Below are positions 8,586 to 18,046 of a DNA stretch of 64,000 nucleotides, piece by piece. Each line of letters opens with the position of its first letter. The first letter of the stretch is position 1. Source of the DNA: Thermocaproicibacter sp041859875 (GTDB lineage: Bacteria > Bacillota > Clostridia > Oscillospirales > Acutalibacteraceae); assembly GCA_041859875.1 (NCBI GenBank), contig JBFLFY010000006.1, positions 19,013 through 83,012 of the forward strand, in the 5' to 3' direction. The position numbers were made by a program, and so were the translations under genes. The notes below the pieces were generated by a model. It worked only from the letters and a program-made list of their open reading frames with translations. It had not been told where the DNA came from and ran no database searches.

Positions 8586-10859
8586 TTATTTCCGATTCTT
8601 TTTGCAGCTGCGGCGGTATTCCCTGCAGGCGGGGAGGAAAGCGCGGTAAAAGTCGACCCATTTCTTTTCTTCATCTGCCGTCAAAGTGCAGCCGCCGTAG
8701 CAGACGTCGCAGTAAAGCTGCGTAATCCGGTCAAAGCTGATGGGTGAAAATGTCATTTTTTCGCGCACCTTTGCAGCAAGTTCATTCGGTGTACCGGAAG
8801 GCGGCACAGCAAAGCCAAGCCGGAATAGAATCCGCGCAAAATAGCGGTAAAGTGCCTGCACCATTCGTTTGCCGCCCCGGCGCCGCACCAAGGCGAACCA
8901 CAGTGCATAGTATGCTTTTCTTGCCCCGTACACCAATCCCGCCAATAAAGCGAGAATTCCGGCTGCTTTCAGGAACGAAAGCAGCAGTTCCGCCCAGCCG
9001 CTGTTCGCCGTTTTGGCCGAACCGGCGGAAGAAGCAGAAGACGTAAGCGCCGATGAATTCTGTGGTTTGGAAGAAAGCGCAGAAGAGTCCTTCCCCACAG
9101 CAGAAGGCGCAGAGGATGGCACCGAAGAGCTGCTTTGCGTTTTAATCAGCGCGCTTGCTGCGGGCAGAGCGGAACCGGGCGTCGGGTCCGCCGTAAGAAA
9201 CCCGTACCGCGACGAATAATATTCCACCCAGGCGTGCGCCTGTGCATTTGTGACCTCGTAAACGTTCATGGACGTTGAATTTGCAGCCGATGGCACAGCG
9301 TAGCCCTCGACATACCGGGCTGGTACGCCGCTTGCGCGCAGCAGGAGCGTCATGGCTGTAGCAAAATGCTCGCAGTACCCCTGCCGGGAATTGAACAGGA
9401 AAAAGTCTGTAAAATCCTGCCCGAACCACGGCTGCTGCGGTGAAAGTGTGTAAGTGCAGTTTTTCTGCAGCCATGCCGAAATGGCTGCGGCTTTCTGGCT
9501 CTCGCCGGTCATACCCTTCGTAATTTCCTTTGCAAGCGCCGCCGTGCGCGGAGTTATTTTCTCTACTGAACCATAAAGCCTCTGCATTGCCGCGGTATCT
9601 GCCTGCATTCTTGCCTGTAAATTGGCATCCAGTTCATTTTGTTCTACCATGTCTTCTGTGTTTTTTAAATTCGGCACATAATTTACGGCCCTGCAAATTC
9701 TGTTTTTAGAAACTGGTTCCTGTGGCACAACACTCGGGTAATGGCGTTGAATTGCAAGGTCCAAAGTTTGGCTCATCAGCGGAAGAAACAGGGCTTTTTG
9801 TTCGTCATCTTCAAATGTAATATCCATTTTACACAGGCGCAAAGGGGAATACGCTTGAGTAAGATCATTGCCACTAATTGAGGTCTGGCCGCGCAGAGTT
9901 CCAAAGTAATACAGCAGCAGCTTTTGGTAATTTCGGACCGCCGACTCGGTCAGGTCACTTGGCGATTGATTGCCCCAGTACTGAACAGCCGCATTTCCTA
10001 CCAGCCAGGAATGACCGTTATATGTGTCGTAAATCCGCCCGCGCAGGTAGACTGGGCCATCTGTTTTGACCTGCATGACCGGCGTGCTGCTGATGGTCAT
10101 TTTCCGCCCAAGCGTATAGTTTGGGTCATAATCATGGAACCCGCTTGTCACAAAAAAATTCTTATGAAAGTTTTCGAGTGTTTCTGAAAAATCAATTTTT
10201 GGCTTGTCATGGAAAGCAGCGTGCAGCTGCGTAAAAGCCGCCTGGGAGCCTGCAAGTGCCGCGGCTGTAACAACTGCAGCCAGCGCTGTCGTACACAGCA
10301 CGGCTTTGCTGCGTCCCGGTTTTCCTTTTGCGGCATCCTCCGCACCCGCCCGTACAAACAGCAGTGCAGAGCATCCCGTCACGGCAACCAGTGCAGGCAC
10401 GCTCCCCGTGTAACCCATCAGGCACAGCATACTGGGAAGCAAAATATTAAATGCCCAGAACAGCACACAGGTCAGCCGCCTTTTCCCGCAAAGAAAGGCA
10501 GCCACGGCAAAGATGCCCGCAACCGCCGGGATGGCCTGCTCCGACCCGATGAAGCGGACCATTGCCGGCCCCGGGTCATGAAACAGGAAATCCATCGCTG
10601 CATAAAAGTCATTGCCCGCAGACCATGTAACCCCAAGGAGGAAAAGGAGTGGAATGCCGATGCCTGCAAACCTTTCTGCACGACGGAAAAAGCAGGGAAA
10701 AAACAAAACTGCAGCACAGCAGAGAGCCATGGGGAAAGCCTTCTTGTTCAGAGTGCCCTCCGCCAGGAAGGGCAGCAGCATATTGTAAGTGCTGGCACAG
10801 CCTGCTGCAAGAACCAGTACATAGCCGGCGGCCCGATTTCCCACGGTGTAACCGTTCAT
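8586..10859 (-). CDS. Membrane transglutaminase-like protein (TgpA/DUF3488 type)
   Basis: A 757-residue membrane protein. The N-terminal 190 residues hold several hydrophobic helices (DUF3488-like). An extracytoplasmic region follows, then a transglutaminase-core domain with a complete Cys-His-Asp triad: C496 in GYCEHFATAM, H542 in QAHAWVEYY and D558 in TADPTPG. A Ser/Ala-rich linker, another membrane helix near 630-650 and a C-terminal DUF4129-like part complete it. It lies last in a moxR-DUF58-transglutaminase operon, the usual setting for this family, whose exact substrate is unknown. A protein cross-linking or cysteine-protease role on the outer face is inference. Confidence 0.85.
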   Translation of the reverse strand: MNGYTVGNRAAGYVLVLAAGCASTYNMLLPFLAEGTLNKKAFPMALCCAAVLFFPCFFRRAERFAGIGIPLLFLLGVTWSAGNDFYAAMDFLFHDPGPAMVRFIGSEQAIPAVAGIFAVAAFLCGKRRLTCVLFWAFNILLPSMLCLMGYTGSVPALVAVTGCSALLFVRAGAEDAAKGKPGRSKAVLCTTALAAVVTAAALAGSQAAFTQLHAAFHDKPKIDFSETLENFHKNFFVTSGFHDYDPNYTLGRKMTISSTPVMQVKTDGPVYLRGRIYDTYNGHSWLVGNAAVQYWGNQSPSDLTESAVRNYQKLLLYYFGTLRGQTSISGNDLTQAYSPLRLCKMDITFEDDEQKALFLPLMSQTLDLAIQRHYPSVVPQEPVSKNRICRAVNYVPNLKNTEDMVEQNELDANLQARMQADTAAMQRLYGSVEKITPRTAALAKEITKGMTGESQKAAAISAWLQKNCTYTLSPQQPWFGQDFTDFFLFNSRQGYCEHFATAMTLLLRASGVPARYVEGYAVPSAANSTSMNVYEVTNAQAHAWVEYYSSRYGFLTADPTPGSALPAASALIKTQSSSSVPSSAPSAVGKDSSALSSKPQNSSALTSSASSAGSAKTANSGWAELLLSFLKAAGILALLAGLVYGARKAYYALWFALVRRRGGKRMVQALYRYFARILFRLGFAVPPSGTPNELAAKVREKMTFSPISFDRITQLYCDVCYGGCTLTADEEKKWVDFYRAFLPACREYRRSCKKNRK

Positions 10860-10878
10860 TCTCTTCCCCTGCCGTTCT

Positions 10879-12066
10879 TTATTCTCTCGAAATTTGTATT
10901 CTGGCAGCCGGTTCTTCTTCAGCCGCCGCCGTTTCCTGCAGAAAGCTCACACCGCACTGTGCAAGTTTTTCCGAAAAAGCAGAAACGTCTTTTTCTACCG
11001 GCGCGGCATAGCAGTACACAGCATCGGCTCCATTTTCTGTCTGCGCCGCAAGTTCCCGTGCCAGATTCTCATCCAGGCAGGCAGCCACCGCAGCTGCTCC
11101 TCCGTGCCCAGACTGAAATATTCCAATTTTCATTTCCTCCGATTCTTTTTTTGCCAGCGCAAGCGACACGGCTGCATCGGCAAGGCCTTTTTCCGTATGA
11201 ATCGGCTCCCTGCAGAGCGGTTTCCCACCGCAGGAAACGAGGCGCACCGACTCGCCGCGCCCCACACGGCTCAGCACTTCACGGTAAGCCATTTCACAAA
11301 GCAAGTCATGGACAAAAAGTGCATTTTCACTGCCGGTGGGAACCGGGCGAAAATCCACTGCAACGGTAGAGCAGGCAGCACCGGTTTCTTCATACAGGCG
11401 CGTCATCATCTTCCGGCTGTGAGCGGAAAGTTTCCAGTGAATGCTGCGCATAGAATCGCCCGGCACATATTCGCGCACGCCATCGTAAGAATTCTCATCA
11501 TACCGGCCGTGCCCTTTGGCCAGCCCCTCTTCCCGCCGCAGGGACAGCACATCAGGATTCGCAGTTTGACCCAAACTGCGGCCGGGCGTTACCACGGCGG
11601 CAGCGGGCCTTAGCTCTGTTCGCAGCCGCAGTTTAAAAATCCCCAGCGGGCCGGAGACCACGGCTTTCCGCATGGTTGCCCGGTATGCCCCCACATGCCC
11701 CGGCAAAAAGGAAAAGCGCAGCGTTTCTGTGGAATTCGGCGCTATGCTCAGTGAAACTGTCTTTTTCAGCGGACGGAATCTATCCGGCCCCGTCAGGAGA
11801 ACAGTAACCCTTAATCGGCTGATAAGAAAGTGACTTTTGTTCTCAAAGGCGCATGAAAAAGAAGCCGGTTTCCCCCGGCCGTATTCCTGAAAAGACGGCA
11901 GCAGAGTGCCTCCGCTTGTTTTCCGCCAGGCGCAGATGGCGCAGATGTCGTCCACCGGAAACAGCAGAATCAAAAACAGCAGCGGCGTATAGCCGAAACG
12001 GTTGTTCAGCAGATAACCCTCCGCTGAAAAAAGAACAATCAAAAAAAAGTAAATCAGTCTGTTCAT
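10879..12066 (-). CDS. DUF58 domain membrane protein
   Basis: A 395-residue protein with two N-terminal hydrophobic helices (residues 1 to about 35) and a von Willebrand-like DUF58 domain containing the signature region YVPGDSMRSIHWKLSAHSRK near 200-220. DUF58 proteins are encoded next to MoxR ATPases and are thought to act with them in assembling or activating envelope complexes. It stands between moxR and the transglutaminase gene with short gaps, so the three probably form one transcript. Confidence 0.85.
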   Translation of the reverse strand: MNRLIYFFLIVLFSAEGYLLNNRFGYTPLLFLILLFPVDDICAICAWRKTSGGTLLPSFQEYGRGKPASFSCAFENKSHFLISRLRVTVLLTGPDRFRPLKKTVSLSIAPNSTETLRFSFLPGHVGAYRATMRKAVVSGPLGIFKLRLRTELRPAAAVVTPGRSLGQTANPDVLSLRREEGLAKGHGRYDENSYDGVREYVPGDSMRSIHWKLSAHSRKMMTRLYEETGAACSTVAVDFRPVPTGSENALFVHDLLCEMAYREVLSRVGRGESVRLVSCGGKPLCREPIHTEKGLADAAVSLALAKKESEEMKIGIFQSGHGGAAAVAACLDENLARELAAQTENGADAVYCYAAPVEKDVSAFSEKLAQCGVSFLQETAAAEEEPAARIQISRE

Positions 12067-12081
12067 TTATACGCCTGCATT

Positions 12082-13032
12082 TCAGCCCCGAAGGGAAGGC
12101 ACAGGCGTTTTTTTCAGAATCTCTGCCAGCACATCCGAGGCGTTTCCGCCGGAAATCCTTGCTTCCCGGGAAAGAATCAGCCGGTGCTCCAGCACACAGG
12201 GCGCAAGGGCTTTCACATCATCCGGCAGAACGTAGCCGCGGCCGCTGTAAAGTGCCTGTGCCTGCGCCATTCGATACAGCATAATAGAAGCACGGGGGCT
12301 CGCCCCAAGAGCAAGCTCCTTCGTGTTTCTTGTTGCATTGACAAGCGCAAGAAGGTACCGCGCCGTTTCTTCCGCCACATGGATTTGAAAAACATCCTGC
12401 CGCACGGCAAGAATGTCTTCCGCTTTCGCTGCGGGCAAAAGATCTGCCGCCCCGCTTTCCTGTGAACCGTGCAGGATGCGCAGTTCATCGTTTTCCGTTG
12501 GGTACCCAAGCGAAACGCGGATGGTAAACCGGTCAAGTTCCGCTTCCGGCAGCGGGAAAGTGCCCTGATACTCCACCGGATTCTGCGTTGCGAGCACCAT
12601 GAACGGCTGCGGCAGGCGGTGGGTGATGCCATCTACCGTCACAGAGCCTTCCTCCATAATCTCCAGCAGGCTCGCCTGCGTTTTGGGCGAAGTGCGGTTG
12701 ATTTCATCTGCCAGCACAAAGTTGCTCATAACGGGGCCCGGACGAAACTCAAACTTCCCCGTTTCCTTATTATAAATAGAAAAGCCTGTAACATCAGAAG
12801 GAAGAATATCCGGCGTAAACTGAATCCGACGGAATTCGCAGTCTACCGACTTTGCCAGCGCGCAGGCAAGGCTCGTTTTCCCCACGCCGGGCACATCCTC
12901 AATCAGCACATGGCCGCCGCACGCCATGGCAAGGACAATCCGCTCTACCGTCTGCTGCTTTCCGATGATGACTTTCCCAATATTTTCGACAACGTTCTGA
13001 AGCACTTTTCTGGATTCCTGCAAATTGCTCAT
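12082..13032 (-). CDS. MoxR-family AAA ATPase
   Basis: A 316-residue AAA+ ATPase of the MoxR group. Walker A is DVPGVGKTS around 46-54 and Walker B is VLADEINRTSPK; the AAA lid follows. These ATPases act as chaperone-like remodelers for neighbouring DUF58/VWA proteins. It is the first gene of the operon, with a near-consensus promoter at 13106-13134. Confidence 0.93.
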   Translation of the reverse strand: MSNLQESRKVLQNVVENIGKVIIGKQQTVERIVLAMACGGHVLIEDVPGVGKTSLACALAKSVDCEFRRIQFTPDILPSDVTGFSIYNKETGKFEFRPGPVMSNFVLADEINRTSPKTQASLLEIMEEGSVTVDGITHRLPQPFMVLATQNPVEYQGTFPLPEAELDRFTIRVSLGYPTENDELRILHGSQESGAADLLPAAKAEDILAVRQDVFQIHVAEETARYLLALVNATRNTKELALGASPRASIMLYRMAQAQALYSGRGYVLPDDVKALAPCVLEHRLILSREARISGGNASDVLAEILKKTPVPSLRG

Positions 13033-13105
13033 TGGTTTCGCTCCCCCACTTCAGATTCGGCCAAAAGCGGACGGATTTTCCAAAAATGATAGTATTATTC
13101 TTCTA

Positions 13106-13134
13106 ATCATATTCTGTTTCTTTTCTGCTGTCAA
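13106..13134 (-). promoter_or_regulatory. Promoter of the moxR operon
   Basis: On the minus strand TTGACA and TATGAT are separated by 17 bases. Transcription would start about 65 bases before moxR. It sits right beside the 3' repeat array of prmA. Confidence 0.75.
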
Positions 13135-13149
13135 CGCGCTTTCTTTTCT

Positions 13150-13402
13150 GGAAAAGTTTCCTCGCAAGTTCTCGCCAGGCCTCTTTCAATGAAAGGCTTT
13201 GGCAGTGCAAGAAACAATGAACTAAACTTCTAAATTACGCCCTGCCCCTCTTCGGGCTTCATCGAAAGTTCTTCACCAAGCCTCTTTAAAAAGGAAAAGG
13301 CTTTATCAAAGCAGTGCATAATGTACTGGGTTTCTGCCTTTTGCCTTGCCCTTTTTCGGGCTTTATTGAAAGTTCTCGCCAGGCCTCTTTCAAGAGGCCG
13401 CG
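13150..13402 (-). repeat. Repeat array, about 100-104 bp period, at the 3' end of prmA
   Basis: Three copies of a core read on the minus strand as AGGCCTGGCGAGAACTT (variants AGGCTTGGTGAAGAACTT) recur at spacings of 100 and 104 bases. Each full copy is followed by a small GCCC...GGGC inverted repeat. The copy nearest prmA contains the gene's last codons: the palindrome GGCCTCTTGAAAGAGGCC has the TGA stop at its centre. The same family recurs at 26510-26880 and, as a single copy, at 30171. The 13150-13390 part shows no gene. Confidence 0.75.
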
Positions 13403-14307
13403 CAGGCAAGGGCGACCCAGCCTTTTTCCTCACGGCGGGCAAGGATTTTGAACTTGCCCTCAAGAGCGTTCCGGACATCCTGCTCGCGTTCGTCGATAAT
13501 GCCGCTCATAAGGTACACAGCGCCCGGCGCAAGATACTTTTCAATGTCTTTCGTCAGTTCAATAATGACATCTGCAACAATGTTTGCCACAACTACATTG
13601 AACTGCCCGTCCACCTTTTCAGTCAGACTTCCGTCAATTCCCGTGAATCGCTCGGCGACGTGATTGCGCTCCGCATTCTGCTTTGCCGTTTTCACCGCCA
13701 GCGGGTCAATATCTACCCCTACTGCACTGCCCGCACCAAGCAAAAGTCCCGCAACAGAGAGGATTCCGCTTCCGCAGCCCACATCCAGCATCTTGCAGCC
13801 GGGCTTTATATAATCTTCAAGAAACTGCATACAAAGGCGCGTCGTTTCGTGTGTGCCCGTGCCAAAAGCGATGCCCGGCTCCAAGTCAAGCACCACGCGG
13901 CTATCCGGATTCTCCACCTTTTCCCAGTCCGGCCGAATCAGCAGCCTTTTGCCGACATTTATCGGATGAAAATATTTCTTCCAGTTGTTAATCCAGTCTT
14001 CCTGCACACAGGAGCCGGTTTCTATTTTATTTTTGATGCCGGCGGCAGCATAGCGCTCCGTCAAAAAAGAAATTGCTTCAGCAGGGTTGTCCTCCGGGCT
14101 GATGTACACATGAACAATCGCCTTGGTGCGGTCTTTTTTCAGCAAGTCTTCGTCAATCAGGTCAATATGCGCCACTTCTTCGACTTCTTCATTTAAATGC
14201 GAATAATCTTCAATGTAGATGCCATAAGGAACCGTCATCTGCGCAATCGCTCCCGCAAGGTCGACGTTCTCCGCATCTACTGTAATTTTAACTTCCGTCC
14301 AGTCCAT
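13390..14307 (-). CDS. prmA: Ribosomal protein L11 methyltransferase
   Basis: A 305-residue SAM-dependent methyltransferase that trimethylates ribosomal protein L11. There is an N-terminal recognition domain, then ALEPGIAFGTGTHETT-type sequence (LEPGIAFGTGTHE) and SAM motif I LDVGCGSGILSV; VVANIVADV is motif IV. AAGGAGAC precedes the ATG and a TATAAT lies near 14340 on the minus strand. The last residues and stop codon are supplied by the palindromic repeat described at 13150-13402. Confidence 0.95.
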   Translation of the reverse strand: MDWTEVKITVDAENVDLAGAIAQMTVPYGIYIEDYSHLNEEVEEVAHIDLIDEDLLKKDRTKAIVHVYISPEDNPAEAISFLTERYAAAGIKNKIETGSCVQEDWINNWKKYFHPINVGKRLLIRPDWEKVENPDSRVVLDLEPGIAFGTGTHETTRLCMQFLEDYIKPGCKMLDVGCGSGILSVAGLLLGAGSAVGVDIDPLAVKTAKQNAERNHVAERFTGIDGSLTEKVDGQFNVVVANIVADVIIELTKDIEKYLAPGAVYLMSGIIDEREQDVRNALEGKFKILARREEKGWVALACAAS

Positions 14308-14429
14308 TTTTCAGTCTCCTTTTCAGATCACATACTGTAATTATATACGTTTCCCAGCAAAAAATATAGACTAATCCCACAGCCTGCCCGAATACATTTG
14401 ACTAATACAACTTTTCGGGTGGTTTTCAA

Positions 14430-15800
14430 ATGGGAAGAAAACGCAGATTTTTCTGGAATGCCGTTATCCTGACCGTAAGCAATCTGCTGCTGCGCATGGC
14501 GGGCATCTGGTTCCGCTCCGTCATTACCAACCGCATCGGCGCAAGCGGTATGGGGCTGTGCCAGCTAATTTTCTCCGTCTTCATGCTCGGCATTACAGCC
14601 TGTACCTCAGGTTTTGGCCTTGCCATGACGCGCCTTGCCGCCGAAGGGCGCGCTTCGCACGGATGCGTTATCCGGTGCCTAGGGCTTGCTCTTTCGCTGA
14701 GCGCCGCCGCTTGGGGCATACTGTTCTTTGGCGCCGGATTCATTTCGGCGCACCTCATACAAAATCCGCTTGCCGAACAGCCCCTTCGTCTGCTGGCTTT
14801 CGGGCTGCCCTTTATTGCCTGCTGCGCCTGCCTGAAAGGCTACTTTTTCGCGCAGCGGAACACTGCCATCCCCGTGCTGGATGAATTTTTGGAAACGGGC
14901 GTAACCATAGGCCTTTCGCTGCTTTTTCTGGACCGCTCCGGCCTTCCCCCGCTGGAAAGCCTGATGGCGGCTTCCACTCTCGGTGAAGTGGCTTCCGTCA
15001 TTTTTTTAATCCCCGTTTTTTACTGCTATACCCAAAAGCACGGCATGGCACTGGAAAGCACCGGCATCATGCGGCAGATTGTCCACATTGCCGGGCCTAT
15101 GCTCGTGGGTTCGTTCCTGCGCAACGGCCTTGCCGGAGCAGAAAACCTTTTGATTCCAATCGGACTGCGGGCAAACGGTGCAGACAGCATTGCTTCCCTT
15201 GCACAGTACGGCGTTGTACAGGGCATGGTCATGCCGATTCTGTGCTTCCCCATGTCGCTTATCAGTTCTGCCGCCATGCTGATGATACCGGAAATAGCTG
15301 AATGTTCCGCAAAAAGTGACACGCACTCCGTGCGGCATTCCGCGGAATGTGCTTTCCGTTTCACACTGCTTTTCGGGTTTCCCACCGCAGCCATCCTTCT
15401 GGTTTTTGCAGAAGAACTGGGAACCGTATTTTTTGGGAACGCACAGGCCGCGCAGATTCTGCGCATTATGGCGCCGCTTGCGCCGCTGATGTACCTTGAC
15501 AATGTGGTCGACAATTTGCTGAAAGGCCTCGACCAGCAGATGTTCTCCATGAAGCTGAACCTGTGCGACTCAATCATGCGCGTTGCGCTGATTGCTGTCC
15601 TGATTCCCCATTTCGGAATAGGCGCCTACCTTGTTCTCCTTTTTGCGAGTGAAATTTTCAACGCTTCGCTCAGCATCAATCGGCTGCTGAAGGTCACGAA
15701 ACTGCACGCCGACGTCATAGACTGGATTCTTTTCCCGGCGGTCTGCGGTGCGCTTACCTTTTATCTGCTGACTTTTCTGAAGAAGCTTTTCTTCCTATAA
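14430..15800 (+). CDS. SpoVB-like polysaccharide flippase (MOP superfamily)
   Basis: A 456-residue integral membrane protein with about 12-14 hydrophobic helices and no soluble domain. It belongs to the multidrug/oligosaccharidyl-lipid/polysaccharide exporter superfamily and most resembles stage V sporulation protein B: the N-terminal segment NLLLRMAGIWFRSVITNRIG and the charged AMTRLAAEGR loop are typical. Such proteins move lipid-linked precursors of cell wall or spore cortex across the membrane. It stands alone between divergent prmA and convergent cstA. A strong terminator follows. Confidence 0.82.
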   Translation: MGRKRRFFWNAVILTVSNLLLRMAGIWFRSVITNRIGASGMGLCQLIFSVFMLGITACTSGFGLAMTRLAAEGRASHGCVIRCLGLALSLSAAAWGILFFGAGFISAHLIQNPLAEQPLRLLAFGLPFIACCACLKGYFFAQRNTAIPVLDEFLETGVTIGLSLLFLDRSGLPPLESLMAASTLGEVASVIFLIPVFYCYTQKHGMALESTGIMRQIVHIAGPMLVGSFLRNGLAGAENLLIPIGLRANGADSIASLAQYGVVQGMVMPILCFPMSLISSAAMLMIPEIAECSAKSDTHSVRHSAECAFRFTLLFGFPTAAILLVFAEELGTVFFGNAQAAQILRIMAPLAPLMYLDNVVDNLLKGLDQQMFSMKLNLCDSIMRVALIAVLIPHFGIGAYLVLLFASEIFNASLSINRLLKVTKLHADVIDWILFPAVCGALTFYLLTFLKKLFFL

Positions 15801-15802
15801 AA

Positions 15803-15844
15803 ATGCTCCCGGGGACTTTGTAAACAAAAGTTCCCCGGGAGCAT
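15803..15844. terminator. Strong hairpin between spoVB-like gene and cstA
   Basis: ATGCTCCCGGGGA pairs perfectly with TCCCCGGGAGCAT around a loop. It lies between the convergent 3' ends of the SpoVB-like gene and cstA and can serve both. Confidence 0.8.
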
Positions 15845-15884
15845 CCTACCTATTATATATAATGGAAACAAAAACTTGCTGTAC

Positions 15885-17627
15885 TCAGGTTTCAGGGTCT
15901 GCCGCATTGCTGCTCTTTACAGCGGCAGCAGGTTTTTCTTTCGAAGGCTTTTCAAAGAGTTTGCGCATGCAGTGGTAAACAACCATTACAGCCAGCGCCA
16001 TTAAGAGGACTGCGATAATCAGCTGCAGGCCATCCGTAAGGAAAACGAACTGGCCCGCACCCATCTTTTTAAAGATGTTGCCAACTGCCTCAACAAGTGC
16101 CGTCATGGTAACAACAAGCATCACGCCCATCGGCACATAAAGCATCCAGCCTTTGCGGCCTGTCGTCTTGAGGAAAACCGCCAGGGCAATCAGCACCATT
16201 GCTGCAAGCAGCTGGTTTGCAGAACCAAACAGGGACCAGATGTTGTTGTACCCGCCAAGTGAAAGCACAAAGCCGAAAACAAGCGTCAGAACGGTTGACA
16301 CATATTTATTGGTAAGGAACTGCGTAACCGGGGTATGTGCCTTGCCGTCCTCATCGTAAAGAAGTTCCTGAAAAGACATACGGCCTATGCGGGCAACGGA
16401 GTCGAGTGTTGTAAGGCACAGCGCCGAAACACACATGGTCATGCTGCACTTTGCAACATAAGAGGACATCCCGAACTTTTCGAAGAACCCGGCAACACCG
16501 GCAGAGAAAATCTGGAATGGAGTGCCGTTCGGCATCTGGCCGTTTTTAGCCGCCGCACCGGCAACAACAAGAGCCGAAACTGCAAGGATGGATTCCACAA
16601 CCATGGCGCCGTAGCCAACCGGAAGCATATCTTTTTCGTTGCGAATCTGCTTGGAGGAAGTCCCGGAAGAAACAAGGCTGTGAAAGCCGGAAACCGCGCC
16701 GCAGGCAATGGTAACAAAAAGCATTGGGAACAGCATTTTGCCGTTTACGGTAAAGCCGTTAAACGCATTGATATTCATGTCCGGCCGTGTGATGAAGATG
16801 CCGACGACCGCGCCGACAATCATAAAAATCAGCAGAAACGAGCTGAGGTAATCGCGGGGCTGCATCAAAATCCACATTGGGACGACTGCCGCAAAGAAAA
16901 TGTATGCAAACACCACAAGCAGCCACTGCATTTTATTGAGGTAAATTGGGAAGGCCATGCCGGCCGCCATCATGGCAACGAAAAGAACAACGCCGGCAAA
17001 GAACATCACAATCTGATTTGGTTTTACATATTTGAGGAAAAGGCCAAACAGAACCGCGCCCAGGATGTAGAACATGGAGATGGAGCCTGCCGCCGCGTTC
17101 GGGGCCGTAACCGCATTTGCGGCCACCGGTGCCGCAAGGCTGTAAGCTTTAACGGCAGAAGCGTTGAAAGTGGAGGCAACCATATCGCCGAATGCCGCAA
17201 TTACAAGCAGCGAAAAGACCCAGCAGAACATCAGGAAAAGGCGTTTGCCGGTTTTGCCGATATACTGTTCAATAATCAGGCCAATGGACTTGCCCTCGTT
17301 TTTTACGGAAGCGTACAGCGCGCCGAAATCCTGTACCGCGCCAAAGAATACGCCGCCTACAAGAATCCACAGCAGCGCCGGAACCCAGCCGAACATGGCC
17401 GCGATAATCGGGCCTGTTACAGGGCCTGCGCCCGCAATGGTGGAAAACTGGTGTGCAAATACAATGGATTTTGGGGCCGGAACATAGTCCTGGCCATCCG
17501 CGTGGGTATAGGCGGGGGTTTTTGCCTTGGGGTCAATTCCCCATTTCTTTACAAGCCATCTGCCGTAAAAGAGGTAGCCGCCGCCCAGCACAGCTATGGA
17601 GATGAGTATTATTGCCAAACCGTTCAT
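15885..17627 (-). CDS. cstA: Carbon starvation protein A (peptide/pyruvate transporter)
   Basis: A 580-residue polytopic membrane protein with the CstA N-terminal signature: GGYLFYGRWLVKKWG, DYVPAPKSIVFAHQFSTIAG and GPVTGPIIAAMFGW. Members of the family import peptides or pyruvate when carbon is short. About 16 hydrophobic helices are evident, with a short charged C terminus. Its leader carries a T-box antiterminator (17717-18016), so expression should rise when one tRNA is uncharged; that fits uptake of peptides as amino-acid sources better than pyruvate uptake, which is inference. Confidence 0.92.
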   Translation of the reverse strand: MNGLAIILISIAVLGGGYLFYGRWLVKKWGIDPKAKTPAYTHADGQDYVPAPKSIVFAHQFSTIAGAGPVTGPIIAAMFGWVPALLWILVGGVFFGAVQDFGALYASVKNEGKSIGLIIEQYIGKTGKRLFLMFCWVFSLLVIAAFGDMVASTFNASAVKAYSLAAPVAANAVTAPNAAAGSISMFYILGAVLFGLFLKYVKPNQIVMFFAGVVLFVAMMAAGMAFPIYLNKMQWLLVVFAYIFFAAVVPMWILMQPRDYLSSFLLIFMIVGAVVGIFITRPDMNINAFNGFTVNGKMLFPMLFVTIACGAVSGFHSLVSSGTSSKQIRNEKDMLPVGYGAMVVESILAVSALVVAGAAAKNGQMPNGTPFQIFSAGVAGFFEKFGMSSYVAKCSMTMCVSALCLTTLDSVARIGRMSFQELLYDEDGKAHTPVTQFLTNKYVSTVLTLVFGFVLSLGGYNNIWSLFGSANQLLAAMVLIALAVFLKTTGRKGWMLYVPMGVMLVVTMTALVEAVGNIFKKMGAGQFVFLTDGLQLIIAVLLMALAVMVVYHCMRKLFEKPSKEKPAAAVKSSNAADPET

Positions 17628-17716
17628 ACTTTTCTTCCTTCCTCGTCAAAAGAATCCCATTGGTTGTTGTGACAGGAATACCGCAGAAAAAGGCACATTC
17701 GGGGGAAAATAAAAAA

Positions 17717-18016
17717 TCCCCCGTCTCCGACTTTTTGTAGAAAGTCAGAGACGAAGGATTTCACTCCGCGTTACCACTCTGTTTGCTGCTTCATTGCAGC
17801 CTGCTCAGCCGCATCGGGCGGGCCCACCCAATGCGCCCGAATATAACGGTTCGGAACCGGCCGCGCCTAATTGCCATTTATGGCTTTCAACTCGGCTGCT
17901 CGCGGGCGATGTCATTCCGGAATATCCTGCCGTCTTTCACCAAATGGCGGCTCTCTGTGAGGAGAGGTTCCAAAATTTTTACCCGTTCACTGCATTTGCG
18001 ATATTCTTTGCGTTCC
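17717..18016 (-). promoter_or_regulatory. T-box leader of cstA
   Basis: On the minus strand the T-box core AGAGTGGTAACGCGG (17767-17781) is followed by a strong terminator hairpin (17717-17759, GTCTCTGACTTT pairing with AAAGTCGGAGAC) and a T run. Stem I lies upstream, with AGAGAGCCGCC and a GGTGAAAG loop near 17935-17965. The specifier is ambiguous: the GAA-n-codon register gives GAC (Asp), while distance from the closing stem allows ATC (Ile). The TGGT bulge predicts a tRNA with discriminator A, which favours Ile, Leu, Val, Ala, Met and similar over Asp. Confidence 0.85.
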
Positions 18017-18046
18017 ATGTTATCACGCGGCTCTTCGCTTTGTCAA
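18017..18046 (-). promoter_or_regulatory. Promoter of the cstA T-box transcript
   Basis: TTGACA (minus strand, 18041-18046) and TAACAT (18017-18022) are 18 bases apart, just upstream of the T-box stem I. The roughly 315 bases between here and the end of the next gene at 18363 hold nothing I can identify. Confidence 0.65.

Noticed and set aside
13230..13389. Small protein in the repeat array after prmA
   Set aside because: The frame is just read-through of the repeat units, without its own start signals.
16335..17672. 445-codon open frame opposite cstA
   Set aside because: Shadow of the GC-rich cstA codon pattern; the sequence is rich in His, Arg, Asn and Lys with no recognisable domain.
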